Source of the DNA: Cydia pomonella
Lineage: Eukaryota; Arthropoda; Insecta; Lepidoptera; Tortricidae
Direction of reading: 5' to 3'
Assembly (NCBI RefSeq): GCF_033807575.1
Contig: NC_084710.1
Coordinates: 19,448,357 to 19,512,356, forward strand
DNA: 64,000 nt
Shown: positions 24,893 to 34,400 of the stretch, piece after piece
Layout of the letters: each line of letters opens with the position of its first letter
Position numbering within the stretch: the first letter of the stretch is position 1
Position numbers and translations under genes: made by a program
Notes under the pieces: generated by a model
Database searches by the model: none
Seen by the model: the letters and a program-made list of their open reading frames with translations, nothing else
What the model was told of the DNA's origin: nothing

Positions 24893-25045
24893 CGCCTTAA
24901 ATCGACACGAGTTGCGAATTACCTATTCGCACATGTATCGTACAACGTTTTACAGTATGGCCCTTTAAATGTTCTACACAGTAACGTAATATGCTACTTC
25001 TCGCACTAGTGCTATAAAGTAGCCCCATATGTACTGTAATTAGTA
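24893..25045 (+). repeat. GTGCGAAAAATAGG-family repeat, 3' half
   Basis: TTAAATCGACACGAGTTGCG, CACATGTATCGTACAACG, TTTTACAGTATGGCCCTTTA and CCATATGTACTGTAA match 43640-43757 block for block. TTTACAGTA and TACTGTAA are inverted, suggesting a DNA-transposon origin. A G+C-rich patch at 24800-24840 lies just upstream. Confidence 0.65.
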
Positions 25046-25853
25046 TTTTAGCATACATTAAACCCAGCTGCATAAACTTGTATTGCCAAACACATTAAAT
25101 GTAGCGACTCGTATTAAGTGCTCCATACAAAACTTTGTTCACGGAGCACTTATGGGGCGGATTACTTCGGCCTTGCAAATCGGTTAAATGCATTTTTCTC
25201 AGAGTCCTTAGATATTGTTTGACATAGATACCTAAAATTTGAATTAGTCATAACAACTACCAGCACTAATAACGGGAATAAGTCGAAACCGTTAATTCTT
25301 CATCCAGTAGCAAAGGCTCAATACAAATAGGTATGAATATAAAAAAATATTTCCATGACGTGACACGTTATACTACTAATAAGCTTAATTTCCAAATAGA
25401 AAACACTACACAGCAAAGCTCAAAAGCTCCCTTCAGAACATAATCTAATTTCACGCTTAATCCCGAGGTCTGGGTAAAAACGAGTAAAAAACAGAGCAGC
25501 GAGATTCCCGGCTATAAGTAGCGAGTCTATTACTTATTTTCATTCCTGAGTAATTGCGGTCTTGGCCCAATTACCTACGTTATCGTCAGTACAGTCAGCT
25601 ACAAATATAACAACAATAGCTACATATATTAAAATAGAGATTCAGTTAGTTATAATTAGTTTTGCTGGGAATTTTCCGCAAATCGACAACGATGGTGCCC
25701 ATTTTGCGTGAAAACAAGGTAGCACTACTCTAGCCACCCCCAGCACCTCCACGATACCTAGCAGTGTCTTCAGGTTACTAACCGCCTCCTTTAGTGTGCA
25801 CAGAGTCTATAGGTATTTGTCCCACGCACACGTCTAAGACAAATCTGAACCCC
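25046..25853. other. Unassigned DNA
   Basis: Nothing recognised. Confidence 0.35.
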
Positions 25854-26000
25854 TAGTGTAAATTTATTCGATAGCGTGACATGACGTACGTGTTTGCGTT
25901 AAGTCTCATTTTGTATGGAATTTAGAAACAGTGCGCCAAGCGGGACGTTTTGGAAACTCAAAATGTACATCAAGTCACGCTATCGAATAAATTTACACTA
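25854..26000. repeat. Palindromic MITE, family P1 copy 2
   Basis: The ends TAGTGTAAATTTATTCGATA and TATCGAATAAATTTACACTA are perfect inverted repeats of 20 bp. The inner GACGTACGTGTTTGCGTTAA matches the copy at 12785-12942. The centre differs (GTGCGCCAAGCGGGACG), so the two copies have diverged or been internally rearranged. Confidence 0.8.
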
Positions 26001-26577
26001 CTGTATAGAATTGACAATATTTTGGTTTTAAAACTTCGTTAAAGCTAAGCTGGATTAAGATATTCCTATGACAATCTAGGTAAATATTTAAATATCATAG
26101 CAACAAAGACTTTTGTAATGAACAATTCAGTAAGTACATATTTTATACAATTAAATAGTTTAACCTCTGTAAAATCAAAAACAAAATGAATCCTAGCTAC
26201 AGGTTGTTTCTAAAAATGTAGCCACATATTTTAATATCAGTTTATAAAAAAAATCAGATAAAGATGGTTTATTTTTCAAGTAGGCATGCGGCTATGAACA
26301 TCAAATAAAGCTACGCCGGCTCTAACCCTACACCTCTGTCCCGCGAAGATTAAAATCCCCCCTAAATTGTAAGAGGGTATCCCAATATGGGACCGACAAG
26401 AAACTCGGCGTGACACATATTCAATCAATAGGTTTTGTAGTACTTGAAATCTTTTGGTATTATACTAACTGTACACAAATTACTATAACTATACAGAAGT
26501 GGTATCGAGTTCAACTCCAAGTGCAAGTGAAAAATGGTTTACAGTAACGAAATGTTGGTAGACTATTGTTTAAATTA
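26001..26577. other. Unassigned AT-rich DNA
   Basis: Nothing recognised. Confidence 0.35.
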
Positions 26578-26727
26578 CAGGGGGCCTAGTCAAGATGACA
26601 ATAGTTGATAGAAAACGCCACTATAAACTTAAATAATGTATGGAAATAGTCACGTGACCATTTTCTGTCATCACGATACAATTTTCTGTTCGTTGGGCGT
26701 TTGTCGATGTACACTCGCCACTAGATA
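26578..26727 (+). repeat. Dispersed repeat, GGCCTAGCCAAGATG family, copy 3
   Basis: It begins AGGGGGCCTAGTCAAGATGA and includes AACTTAAATAATGTATGG, GTCACGTGACCATTTT and GTCGATGTACACTCGCCA. The terminal CATCTTGGCTA expected from copy 2 is absent; the palindrome at 26728-26830 sits where it should be. Confidence 0.65.
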
Positions 26728-26830
26728 TATCGGAGTGGCCGAGGTGCTCAGAAATATCTGAACACACACTTTAACGTCTTGACAATAGAGTCGTGTTCAG
26801 ATATTTGTGAGCACTTTGGCCGCTTCGATA
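26728..26830. repeat. Palindromic MITE-like element, ~103 bp
   Basis: TATCGGAGTGGCCGAGGTGC then TCAGAAATATCTGAACAC pairs with GTGTTCAGATATTTGTGA then GCACTTTGGCCGCTTCGATA. The loop is about 30 bases. It lies at the broken right end of the preceding repeat. Confidence 0.75.
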
Positions 26831-27898
26831 GCTGGCTATGGCTATGCTCAATGCCATGTCCATCGACGCCCCACATAAGCTTTAGATCCGTGGAAACTTT
26901 ATCATTGGTATTATTTTAAACTCAAAACAAACTCACGTTTTTTTCACTAACTGTATTTTTTAAACATCTTTAAATGACAATAGTCATTAATATAAATAAA
27001 GACAAGGCATATCCTTTTACATATGTTAACGGCACCAAGCATGGGACATTTAAGAGAATATTTTTGATAATTCACCAACACCTGTAAAATGTCTACCCCT
27101 TTATGCATTAAGAGTTGAATGTCCTATTCATACTTTATGTTTTCTATGTATTTAATGAAAGCTGCCGCAATTGGTTTCAATATTATTAACAAATTAAAAC
27201 TATGTTTTTTTTTTTGCGCCATGACTAAACTACCAAATATCAATGAAACATTAAACTAAAGCAGCTCTATTGCTCTTGTTTATGGTAAAATGTTGCCAGC
27301 GCTTAGAAACTGATGGTAAATACTTATTTTACAGGATTAGTCTAGACTATCCCATTACTGGTGCCAGTCCCATCATGGGGGTGTTTACATGTCACAATAT
27401 AGTATAAGTTGCCCTCACTGACTAATTTTAAATTCCTCTCTGTATACATTGTATAACTTCTAAAGATCCTAAACGTCATTAGTTCATTAAAATAATTCTT
27501 CAAATGTTTTTTTGCATTGTAAATATACAATACAAGTAATAAATGAAAGAGAAGTAGTGCAGCAACACTTACGACCAATCATGGCAGACACAGATGCGAG
27601 TTCGTTCCGAAACTGTATTAGCCAAGGATAATACCTAGCAATTACTTTAATCAGCACTTTCGCTGCTGTAAGTAGTTATTTGGAATTTTGTTTCAGCTGG
27701 AATGACTACTTAAACACTGCCTATAGTAAGTGTTTACCAGCTTTATCTTAAAAAAAAAGCACACAGATTACGATTTAAACACCTGATAGCAAAAAAACAG
27801 ATCGTAGGAAGGTAGGAACACAGCTAGAAGCGGATTTAGTTCTTTTTTAACTTAATCCGTTTAATTTTTAATTTAGGTCTAAAAACTTTAAGGTTATG
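26831..27898. other. Unassigned AT-rich DNA
   Basis: Nothing supported. A 78-codon minus-strand frame (27342-27578) is not recognised. Confidence 0.35.
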
Positions 27899-28159
27899 CG
27901 CATTGACATATATATCTAAGGACGGGCCTTACGGGCAATGAGAATGGGACCAGTACAGCGGTGTCACGCGCACGAATTCGAGCCAATCGTGCAGTATAAC
28001 GCCATAACGCGAGTGGTTGATGAGTTCTCATCAAGCGCGCGATTGGTCGGAACTAGTTGCGTTAGACTGCACGATAGGCTCGAATTCGTGAGTGACACCA
28101 CTGAACTAGCGCCATTCTTAGTACCCGAAAGCCTGTCCTTAGATATATATGTCGATGGC
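27899..28159. repeat. Long palindromic element, ~260 bp
   Basis: The arms are about 115 bp each. The left TGACATATATATCTAAGGAC is mirrored by GTCCTTAGATATATATGTCG on the right. Pairing continues through the CGGTGTCAC block, CGAATTCGAGCC and ATCGTGCAG toward a centre near 28030. An 82-codon frame across it is a by-product of the palindrome. It would form a long hairpin if transcribed. Confidence 0.8.
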
Positions 28160-28959
28160 TATGCGACTTTCTTGTGGACATTATAAAACAAACGATTTTT
28201 AAAGCCAAATTTTCGTATTTTATCCTTATTAGTATGTTAAAACGTTCTACTTCTTTAAATTTATACGATGAAAGTCTTAAGAAAATGTATCCAAATAGTT
28301 AGCTTTTGTAATGTCTACAGAAAAGACCACGGATTTCTCGAACGTTTTCGACCCATTTATCCAGATTTAAAAAACGATTTAATTTAGTCCAATGGATGTT
28401 GTGAATGAATCAATACTTGTCCGGTATAATTTCACTACTTTCGTTTGACAGAAGTTTATTTTGAATTAACGTAACTTTGATCTCAGCCAGTTCATCAATA
28501 ACCGTTATTTTAAAACGTCACTATTTACCGATTTCCGTTAGACAAGCTCAAATTACTGCACATGAAGTAAACCAGCCGAACGGTTCCCGCGCTTACGTCA
28601 TGTTAGTTAGAAAATAATCTGACCGTCTCGATTATAATGAAATTGTTATTAATTACAATATGTGTTATTACAATAGGGAGTGAATCACTAGAAGCCGTAT
28701 GTGGAGCCGGTGCGGTGAATACCTTCGTGACTCACATGGCCCTTATGGAATGTTACAAAAACACCTTCTGAAGGTGCTTGAGCTAATGACATAACTAACA
28801 AGGCTATTATTTCGCTTCAGTGTAATATTTACATATTTTCGGGGCATTCCGGAAAAGTTGGTACGTGAGCATTTTTTAAAGTCTTTTGATAAAGCTAAGA
28901 AGTAATTAGGTATTTGGAATAATAACGTTTGATATGATATCTTTAAATACAGCGGTGGC
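28160..28959. other. Unassigned AT-rich DNA
   Basis: Nothing recognised. Confidence 0.35.
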
Positions 28960-29067
28960 AGCATGATTGAATTTTTATCACGTGTCACTATGCCTGTCAC
29001 TCTCGCACTTACATATTTGTTAGAACGTGACAGGCATGGTGACAGGCGATAAAAATGCGATCGTGCT
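28960..29067. repeat. Palindromic MITE, family P2 copy 1
   Basis: AGCATGATTGAATTTTTATC at the left pairs with GATAAAAATGCGATCGTGCT at the right. The inner ATGCCTGTCAC pairs with GTGACAGGCAT. A second copy is at 58332-58430. The loop carries ACATATTTGTTAGAAC. Confidence 0.75.
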
Positions 29068-29238
29068 TAGCCCGTAGCCTTCGGTAGGTTATTAAGGCAG
29101 CTGCCATACGCGTCACTTCTCCGACAAAGTACGCTTTATTGTGTAATGTCCCTTTCGTCCTTAATTCGTCTATTTTATCGATTCCAAAATGGTGACTGTC
29201 TGCTTTAGAACTTTATTGAGGTACAACTGAAAAGCGTG

Positions 29239-29350
29239 GCCAGGATCCACAATGACGCCCAGATTTGTGAAAACTAACCATTAATAATATGACAATACGA
29301 GTCAAGGCACTGAGTCAAGGTACTGAGTCAAGTTCTTCGTGAATGACACT
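29239..29350. repeat. Short inverted-repeat element, family P3 copy 1 (decayed)
   Basis: It contains AATGACGCCCAGATTTGTGA, TTAATAATATGACAATACGA and TCTTCGTGAATGACAC in the same order as 61970-62062. This copy has an extra internal triplication of TCAAGGCACTGAG-like units at 29301-29331 and a damaged left terminus. Confidence 0.6.
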
Positions 29351-29572
29351 GATGATATAACATAACTAATATGAAATCAGGGAGAAGTGTGGCGAGTATC
29401 TAACAATTTGGAATGCTCGGTGGAAAACTTGTATTTTCTCCCAGGGTTCTGATATAGGGCACGACAAATAGTAATCTATTCCCCACCTGTTCCTCCGAAA
29501 ACCAACCTATATTCCGAGTAATTGACAGAGTTAGAAAAGGTCTCCGTTTTAGATTGAACAATAATGCTTTAT

Positions 29573-29650
29573 GTCCGGATATTCTTCTCGGTCGCATTTC
29601 TCTACTGATTCTCGCGAGCAGGCAAAATTACTCAGATTGTTTTGTCATTC
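29573..29650 (+). repeat. Old dispersed repeat, fragment
   Basis: TCCGGATATTCTTCTCGGTC, GCATTTCTCTACTGATTCTC and GCGAGCAGGCAAAATTACTC match the middle of the repeat seen at 8806-8996 and 44793-45037. Confidence 0.45.
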
Positions 29651-29793
29651 AATATTTCAAAATGGCGGAGCCATGGGGGTTCCCAAGATTAGCTCACAGC
29701 TCTACAAGTTTTATTATGCACCAAATATAAATATGAATAACTTAATCAGCTTTCACTTATCCATGTTACTAATTACAATCCTTCACTACTTAC

Positions 29794-29996
29794 CAGGGAT
29801 CGGAAACCGATGTTTTTTGATGGGAACGAAAACGGTATTTTTTCGTTCGTTGTTAATCATTTCATTCCTAATCGGGCAATCTAATAGTACGAAGTCGTTA
29901 TCTAAAAACACAACTGAGTCCTATATTTTGAGTATAAAATAAACCGAAATATATGGTTATTTCGATGTTTTTGCAAAAAACCGGTTCCGATCCCTG
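29794..29996. mobile_element. hAT-type MITE, 203 bp, with 8-bp target duplication
   Basis: The ends CAGGGATCGGAAACCG and CGGTTCCGATCCCTG are inverted repeats. The exact 8-bp direct repeat CTACTTAC flanks them at 29786-29793 and 29997-30004. An 8-bp duplication and a CAGGG start are diagnostic of the hAT superfamily. The interior is AT-rich and does not encode a transposase; frames of about 120 codons that cross it are chance. Confidence 0.9.
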
Positions 29997-30004
29997 CTAC
30001 TTAC

Positions 30005-30203
30005 GTTCACCACAACAGTAAAATCTGAGAGCACTGTGCCCCAAAAGCCCAAGATTATAAATAATCACCAAGCACGCTGACAAGCAATATGGGATTAGTA
30101 ACGTGCACTTAACCCAGCGGGGTGTGTAATTAAAAAAATGTGTTAAAAGTGCCTTGGAATCTCGATTGCTGGCATTTATCACTTCACTGAATAACGACTT
30201 CGT
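30005..30203. other. Probable repeat-derived DNA, unassigned
   Basis: A 118-codon minus-strand frame (29997-30353) spans this stretch and runs into the inverted arm that follows. It shows no known domain. The context suggests transposon-derived sequence rather than a gene. Confidence 0.35.
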
Positions 30204-30985
30204 CCCGATTCGAACTTTAAGATACGACAAATATTCGGTCCAGATTCCAGATGATTTGTTAGACCTGTACCCCAAAAGCATAAAATTGTTGTAGTAATTC
30301 ACCGAACCGCATTTCACCTCGATCTCATATTTAATTTTCGCATTGTGTCTCAATAGTTTTTTTTTCTAGTGGCTATAAGTTTTAGTCGCATTTCACCTCG
30401 ATCGTACATTTAAACATCGCGTTGTGACTCAATCGTTTATTACTTTAGTCGCATTTCACCTCGATATTGTATTGGCGACGTGATTCAACGCAACGTCAAC
30501 GTCACATAGATAAAATTTTAATGAGTTTGATAGCACTTGAGGCTTAATCCTACAAGTACAAAACGTGTTTAAAAAAAACACTTAATTTTAGTGCAAGCAT
30601 CAAATTAACGTATCAAGTTAAATAGAGTCCCAAACAAACGTCGATCGCGGCGAAATGCCTCTTCGGTAACATACTACACGAAAAATTAAATACTACAAAT
30701 TAATTATACTAATGTCAAAGGCTACGGGAAAAAGTGCGTCAAGTAAAAAAATCTAGTGATATCTTTTTCATTCAAGGTGAAATGCGATTCGGTGAATTAC
30801 TACAACAATTTTATGCTTTTGGGGTACAGGTCTAACAAATCTTCCAGATACGATATGGATCGGATATGTCAGCGCCAAAAGTGATGTTTTTGTTCGAAGA
30901 CACGAGAAGAAACACCACTTTTGACATATCCGATCCATATCGTATCTAGATCTAATGTTTGAGGTATCTTAAAGTTTGAATCGGG
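30204..30985. mobile_element. Composite inverted-repeat element, ~780 bp
   Basis: Arm 1 (30204-30320) and arm 2 (30775-30985) are reverse complements. They share CCCGATTC(G/A)AACTTTAAG, GTACCCCAAAAGCATAAAAT, TGTTGTAGTAATTCACCGAA and CGCATTTCACC. The motif CGCATTTCACCTCGAT is repeated in the interior at about 30308, 30387 and 30450, and occurs inverted at about 30775. Repeated subterminal motifs are typical of transposase-binding sites. No transposase gene is present. Arm 2 is split by the palindrome at 30846-30947. Superfamily unknown. Confidence 0.65.
30846..30947. mobile_element. 102-bp palindrome inserted in the composite element
   Basis: AGATACGATATGGATCGGAT and ATCCGATCCATATCGTATCT are perfect 20-bp terminal inverts. 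Pairing continues through ATGTC and CACTTTTG-like blocks. Removing it restores the match between arm 2 and arm 1, so it is a later insertion. A TA at each edge fits a TA target duplication, but the palindrome makes this ambiguous. Confidence 0.75.
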
Positions 30986-31366
30986 CTGAAAGCTACGCTC
31001 TCGTTTTAAAACTACATCCTGAAAGAAAATTAAATTTGTCTTGAAGTTTTGTATTAAAAATTTCTACTCGCCTCGGGAAAGTTCTAGAAACGAAAACTTG
31101 TACCTGACATAGATATGTATATGCCAAATTTCATGTGTTTTAAAATGAGAGAATAACAATGGCTATATACTATATAGTTATTACTTAGTATCATTATACT
31201 GTCAACAGAAATGTAAAAGTAATGTCATTCATATTTATACTTTTTGGTTTACATAGCCACTTCTGCCGTGGCTCACCTTCCTAAGCTATTGTCATTATGT
31301 ACATATTCTTCATAATTGCAAAACTATCATAGATCTCTGATAACTCAGTCATATTATTTACCATTA
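30986..31366. other. AT-rich flank of the copia element
   Basis: Nothing recognised, apart from the target site CTTAA at 31367-31371 immediately after it. Confidence 0.4.
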
Positions 31367-31371
31367 CTTAA

Positions 31372-31480
31372 TATTGAAACAAATATTCCTCTAGAACTAT
31401 TTATTGAAGTCTGTCAAATATACATTTGAAAATACAGCAGTTATATATAAAAAGTATGTACCTGATGGCCAGTTTCAACA
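31372..31480 (-). repeat. 3' LTR of the copia element, 109 bp
   Basis: Read on the minus strand it begins TGTTGAAAC and ends GTTTCAATA, a near-perfect inverted pair. It contains TTATATATAA on the plus strand at 31441-31450 (TATA-like) and AATAAA on the minus strand at 31400-31405. It is base-for-base identical to 35494-35602. Confidence 0.95.
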
Positions 31481-31488
31481 CTCCCCCT
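31481..31488 (-). promoter_or_regulatory. Polypurine tract for plus-strand priming
   Basis: The minus strand reads AGGGGGAG directly before the 3' LTR. RNase H would spare this purine run to prime second-strand DNA. It overlaps the TAG stop of the Gag-Pol frame (31487-31489), so coding and priming signals share bases. Confidence 0.85.
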
Positions 31489-34400
31489 ACATCAGGGCAG
31501 GCTTACTTATCATGCCCAACAAGGTGCGTGCTCTGAGGAAGCTTTCCTTGGGCAAAGCTTTTGTCAACGTATCCGCTACTTGCTCCTTGGATGGCACGTA
31601 GAGGACATCTACCATCTTTTCGTGGTGCAGTTCTTGCACGAACTTATACCGTGTATCTATATGCTTAGTCTTGAAATGGAACACAGGGTTTTTGACTAGC
31701 TTGATTGCACTTTGGTTGTCCACAAACAATGTAGGTATAACGTCGAATCCTCGCACTTCTTTATAGAGACGATTGAGCCAAATTACCGTCTGGGCTGCTA
31801 GGCTGGCTGCAACAAATTCTGCCTCGGTCGTTGAAAGGCTCACACATCTTTGCGTTTTTGAAGACCACGACACTGCTCCCCCTGCGGCCAGACATACATA
31901 GCCAGAAGTCGACCTTCTCGTAGCCTTGTCTCCGGCGTAGTCCGCATCGCTATACGCTACGAAAGAATTTCCTTCCGCTGACGAATACTTGTACAATATA
32001 CCAAGGCATTGGGTTCCCTTCAAGTATCTCAAGACTCGTTTAGCGATCGCATAGTGGCACGTATCGGGTTTTTCAACATGTTTCGATAATACATTTACAG
32101 CAAAGGAAATATCCGGTCTACTCACAACCGATAAATATAATAATTTTCCAACCAATTCTCTGTAATGAAAATTATTGACATTCGTGTCACTGTCGAGTTT
32201 GAAATTTTCTGTCATCTGACTTTTGTCTATCGGAATAACAACAGAGTTTGCAGCACACATGTCATAATGTTTTAAAATAGTTTTTATGTAGGCTTCCTGG
32301 TTGATAAATATTGAGCCGTCATTTAGGCGATTTATTTCTAGCCCAAGATAGCAGCCAACTTCAGAAGTTCGAACTTGAAATTCTGCCGTCAGGGCACTCA
32401 GGAACTCTTCCATACATGTTTTGTTTGGGGATAGGACTAATCCATCATCCACGTAGATCATGACGATGAGTTGCCGATCTTGGCTTATAAACAAGCACGG
32501 ATCAGAGTCACTTTGCTGAAGCTTATATTTAAACAGGAACGAACAAAACTTCTTGTTCCAGCACCGTGGTGCTTGTTTCAAGCCGTATAGGCTTTTGAGA
32601 AGCTTGCAGACGCGGCCTGATCCGTCGTCAAATCCCACAGGTTGCTCCATATATATAACCTCGTCGATGTCGCCGTACAGAAAGGCAGTCTTGACATCGA
32701 ATTGGGTAATGTGCATTTTTCTAAGAACTGCTTCGCTAAGCATAGTCCGAATCGTATCCCAGCGAACAACAGGGCTAAAAGTTTCGTGATAATCGATCCC
32801 GTGCTCTTGGCTGAATCCTCTGATGACTAGTCGAGCTTTAAAACGTTCAATAGAACCATCAACATTCTTTTTGATTTTGTAGACCCATTTGTTGCTGAGG
32901 GCCTCTCTATTTTGAGGTAAATCAACAAGAGTCCACGTATTGTTTTGTTTAAGAGAATTCATTTCCTCTTCCATGGCATTACGCCATTCTTTATGGTTCT
33001 TTGAATCCATTGCTTGCTTGTAAGTCTGAGGTTCATCTTCTGAAAGACATATACAGCAATTAGATCGGGAACTTTGAAGTAATCGTCTATCTCTTAGATT
33101 GTAGCGATTTACTGGATCTTCATTAGAGTTAGGAGGAGTTTCAACTTCGCTAGTTTCGGGTATATCGGGTAGTACAGCCTCATCCGGAATAGCCTCATTA
33201 CGAGAGTCGTTTTCTGTTTCAAAAATCTCAGCTGTTTCTGGATCTTCATGCTCGCCTATAACACATGGAAGCTTGCAAAAGTCGGAAGAAACTGTTTCTG
33301 ATCTAAACAGTACATCTCTTGAGATGATAACGTCGTTCTTTTCAGGTATCCAGATACGATAGCCGTCTTTGTCTCCGCAATATCCCACCAAATATCCTTT
33401 TATAGCCTTCTTATCGAGCTTCTTACGTTTCTGCTTAGGGATATGTACAAAACATTCTGTGCCGAAAATACGTAGATGGTCAATACAAGGTGTCTTGTTA
33501 TACCAGAGCTCATAAGGTGTCTTCCCTTTAATCTGTGTTGGTCCAGTCCTGTTAATTACGTAACTCGCAGTATTAATGGCTTCAGCCCACAATTTTTTCG
33601 GAAGGTCTTTATTGTATAGCATGCTTCTTGCTGCCTCAACAAGAATCCTATTTTCTCTCTCTGCACCGCCATTTTGTTCTGCTGTGTAAGGCATACTCAT
33701 GCGGTGATGTAGGCCAATTTCTTCGGTGATACGGTGTACTTCGACATTGTTGAATTCTTTTCCACCATCTGTGAGTAATTCTTTAACAACATGACCGGCC
33801 GTTTTAATTTCAGCAATAAATTTGGGTAGTACGCTGGCTACTTCGGATTTTTGTTTTAGGAAGTATACTCTTCTAAATTTTGTGAAATCATCTTTAAATA
33901 CAACGAAGTATCTTTTTCCACCAAGTGATAATTCTGACATAGGTCCACAAACGTCAGCGTTAATTTGATCGCCTGGTTTATTGCCACGATGTTGTCTTGT
34001 ACCGAATGACAATCTAGTCATTTTTCCGTATACACAGCCATCACAGTCATCTTTCTCTGGTGAAAATTTTATACCGTTGCGTGTAAGGACTTCCTTTACA
34101 TGTCTTTTATTTTGATGACAAAATCTTTCGTGCCAAATTTGTAAGTTAGTCCCTTCTTTGACCACACATGCATTTGCAGTTCTTACTCTCATTAGAAGTT
34201 TATACAGATTACCATCTCTGATGCTGACAGCTTTAACTTTGCCGCTCTTGTCTTTAAAGATGCGCTTGTCCTTGTCGGCTACCTCAATGTAACCGTGGTC
34301 TAAGGCTGAACCAGCTGAGAAAAGGTTTTGACCTGCTTGCGGTACATACCACACGTTAGTAAGGTGAGCACGATTCCATTTGCCATGTACAGACATTTCT

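Noticed and set aside
27938..28186. 82-codon frame across the 27.9-kb palindrome
   Set aside because: Product of palindrome sequence; the two arms encode unrelated peptides and no domain.
29571..29942. 123-codon open frame on the plus strand
   Set aside because: It crosses the left end of the hAT MITE and its target duplication, so it cannot be one ancestral gene.
29997..30353. 118-codon minus-strand frame
   Set aside because: Runs through the inverted arm of the composite element and shows no domain; treated as repeat-derived.
30307..30466. CRISPR-like array (three repeats of a 16-bp motif)
   Set aside because: Eukaryotic context, uneven spacing (79 and 63 bases), and the motif also occurs inverted; fits transposon subterminal repeats.
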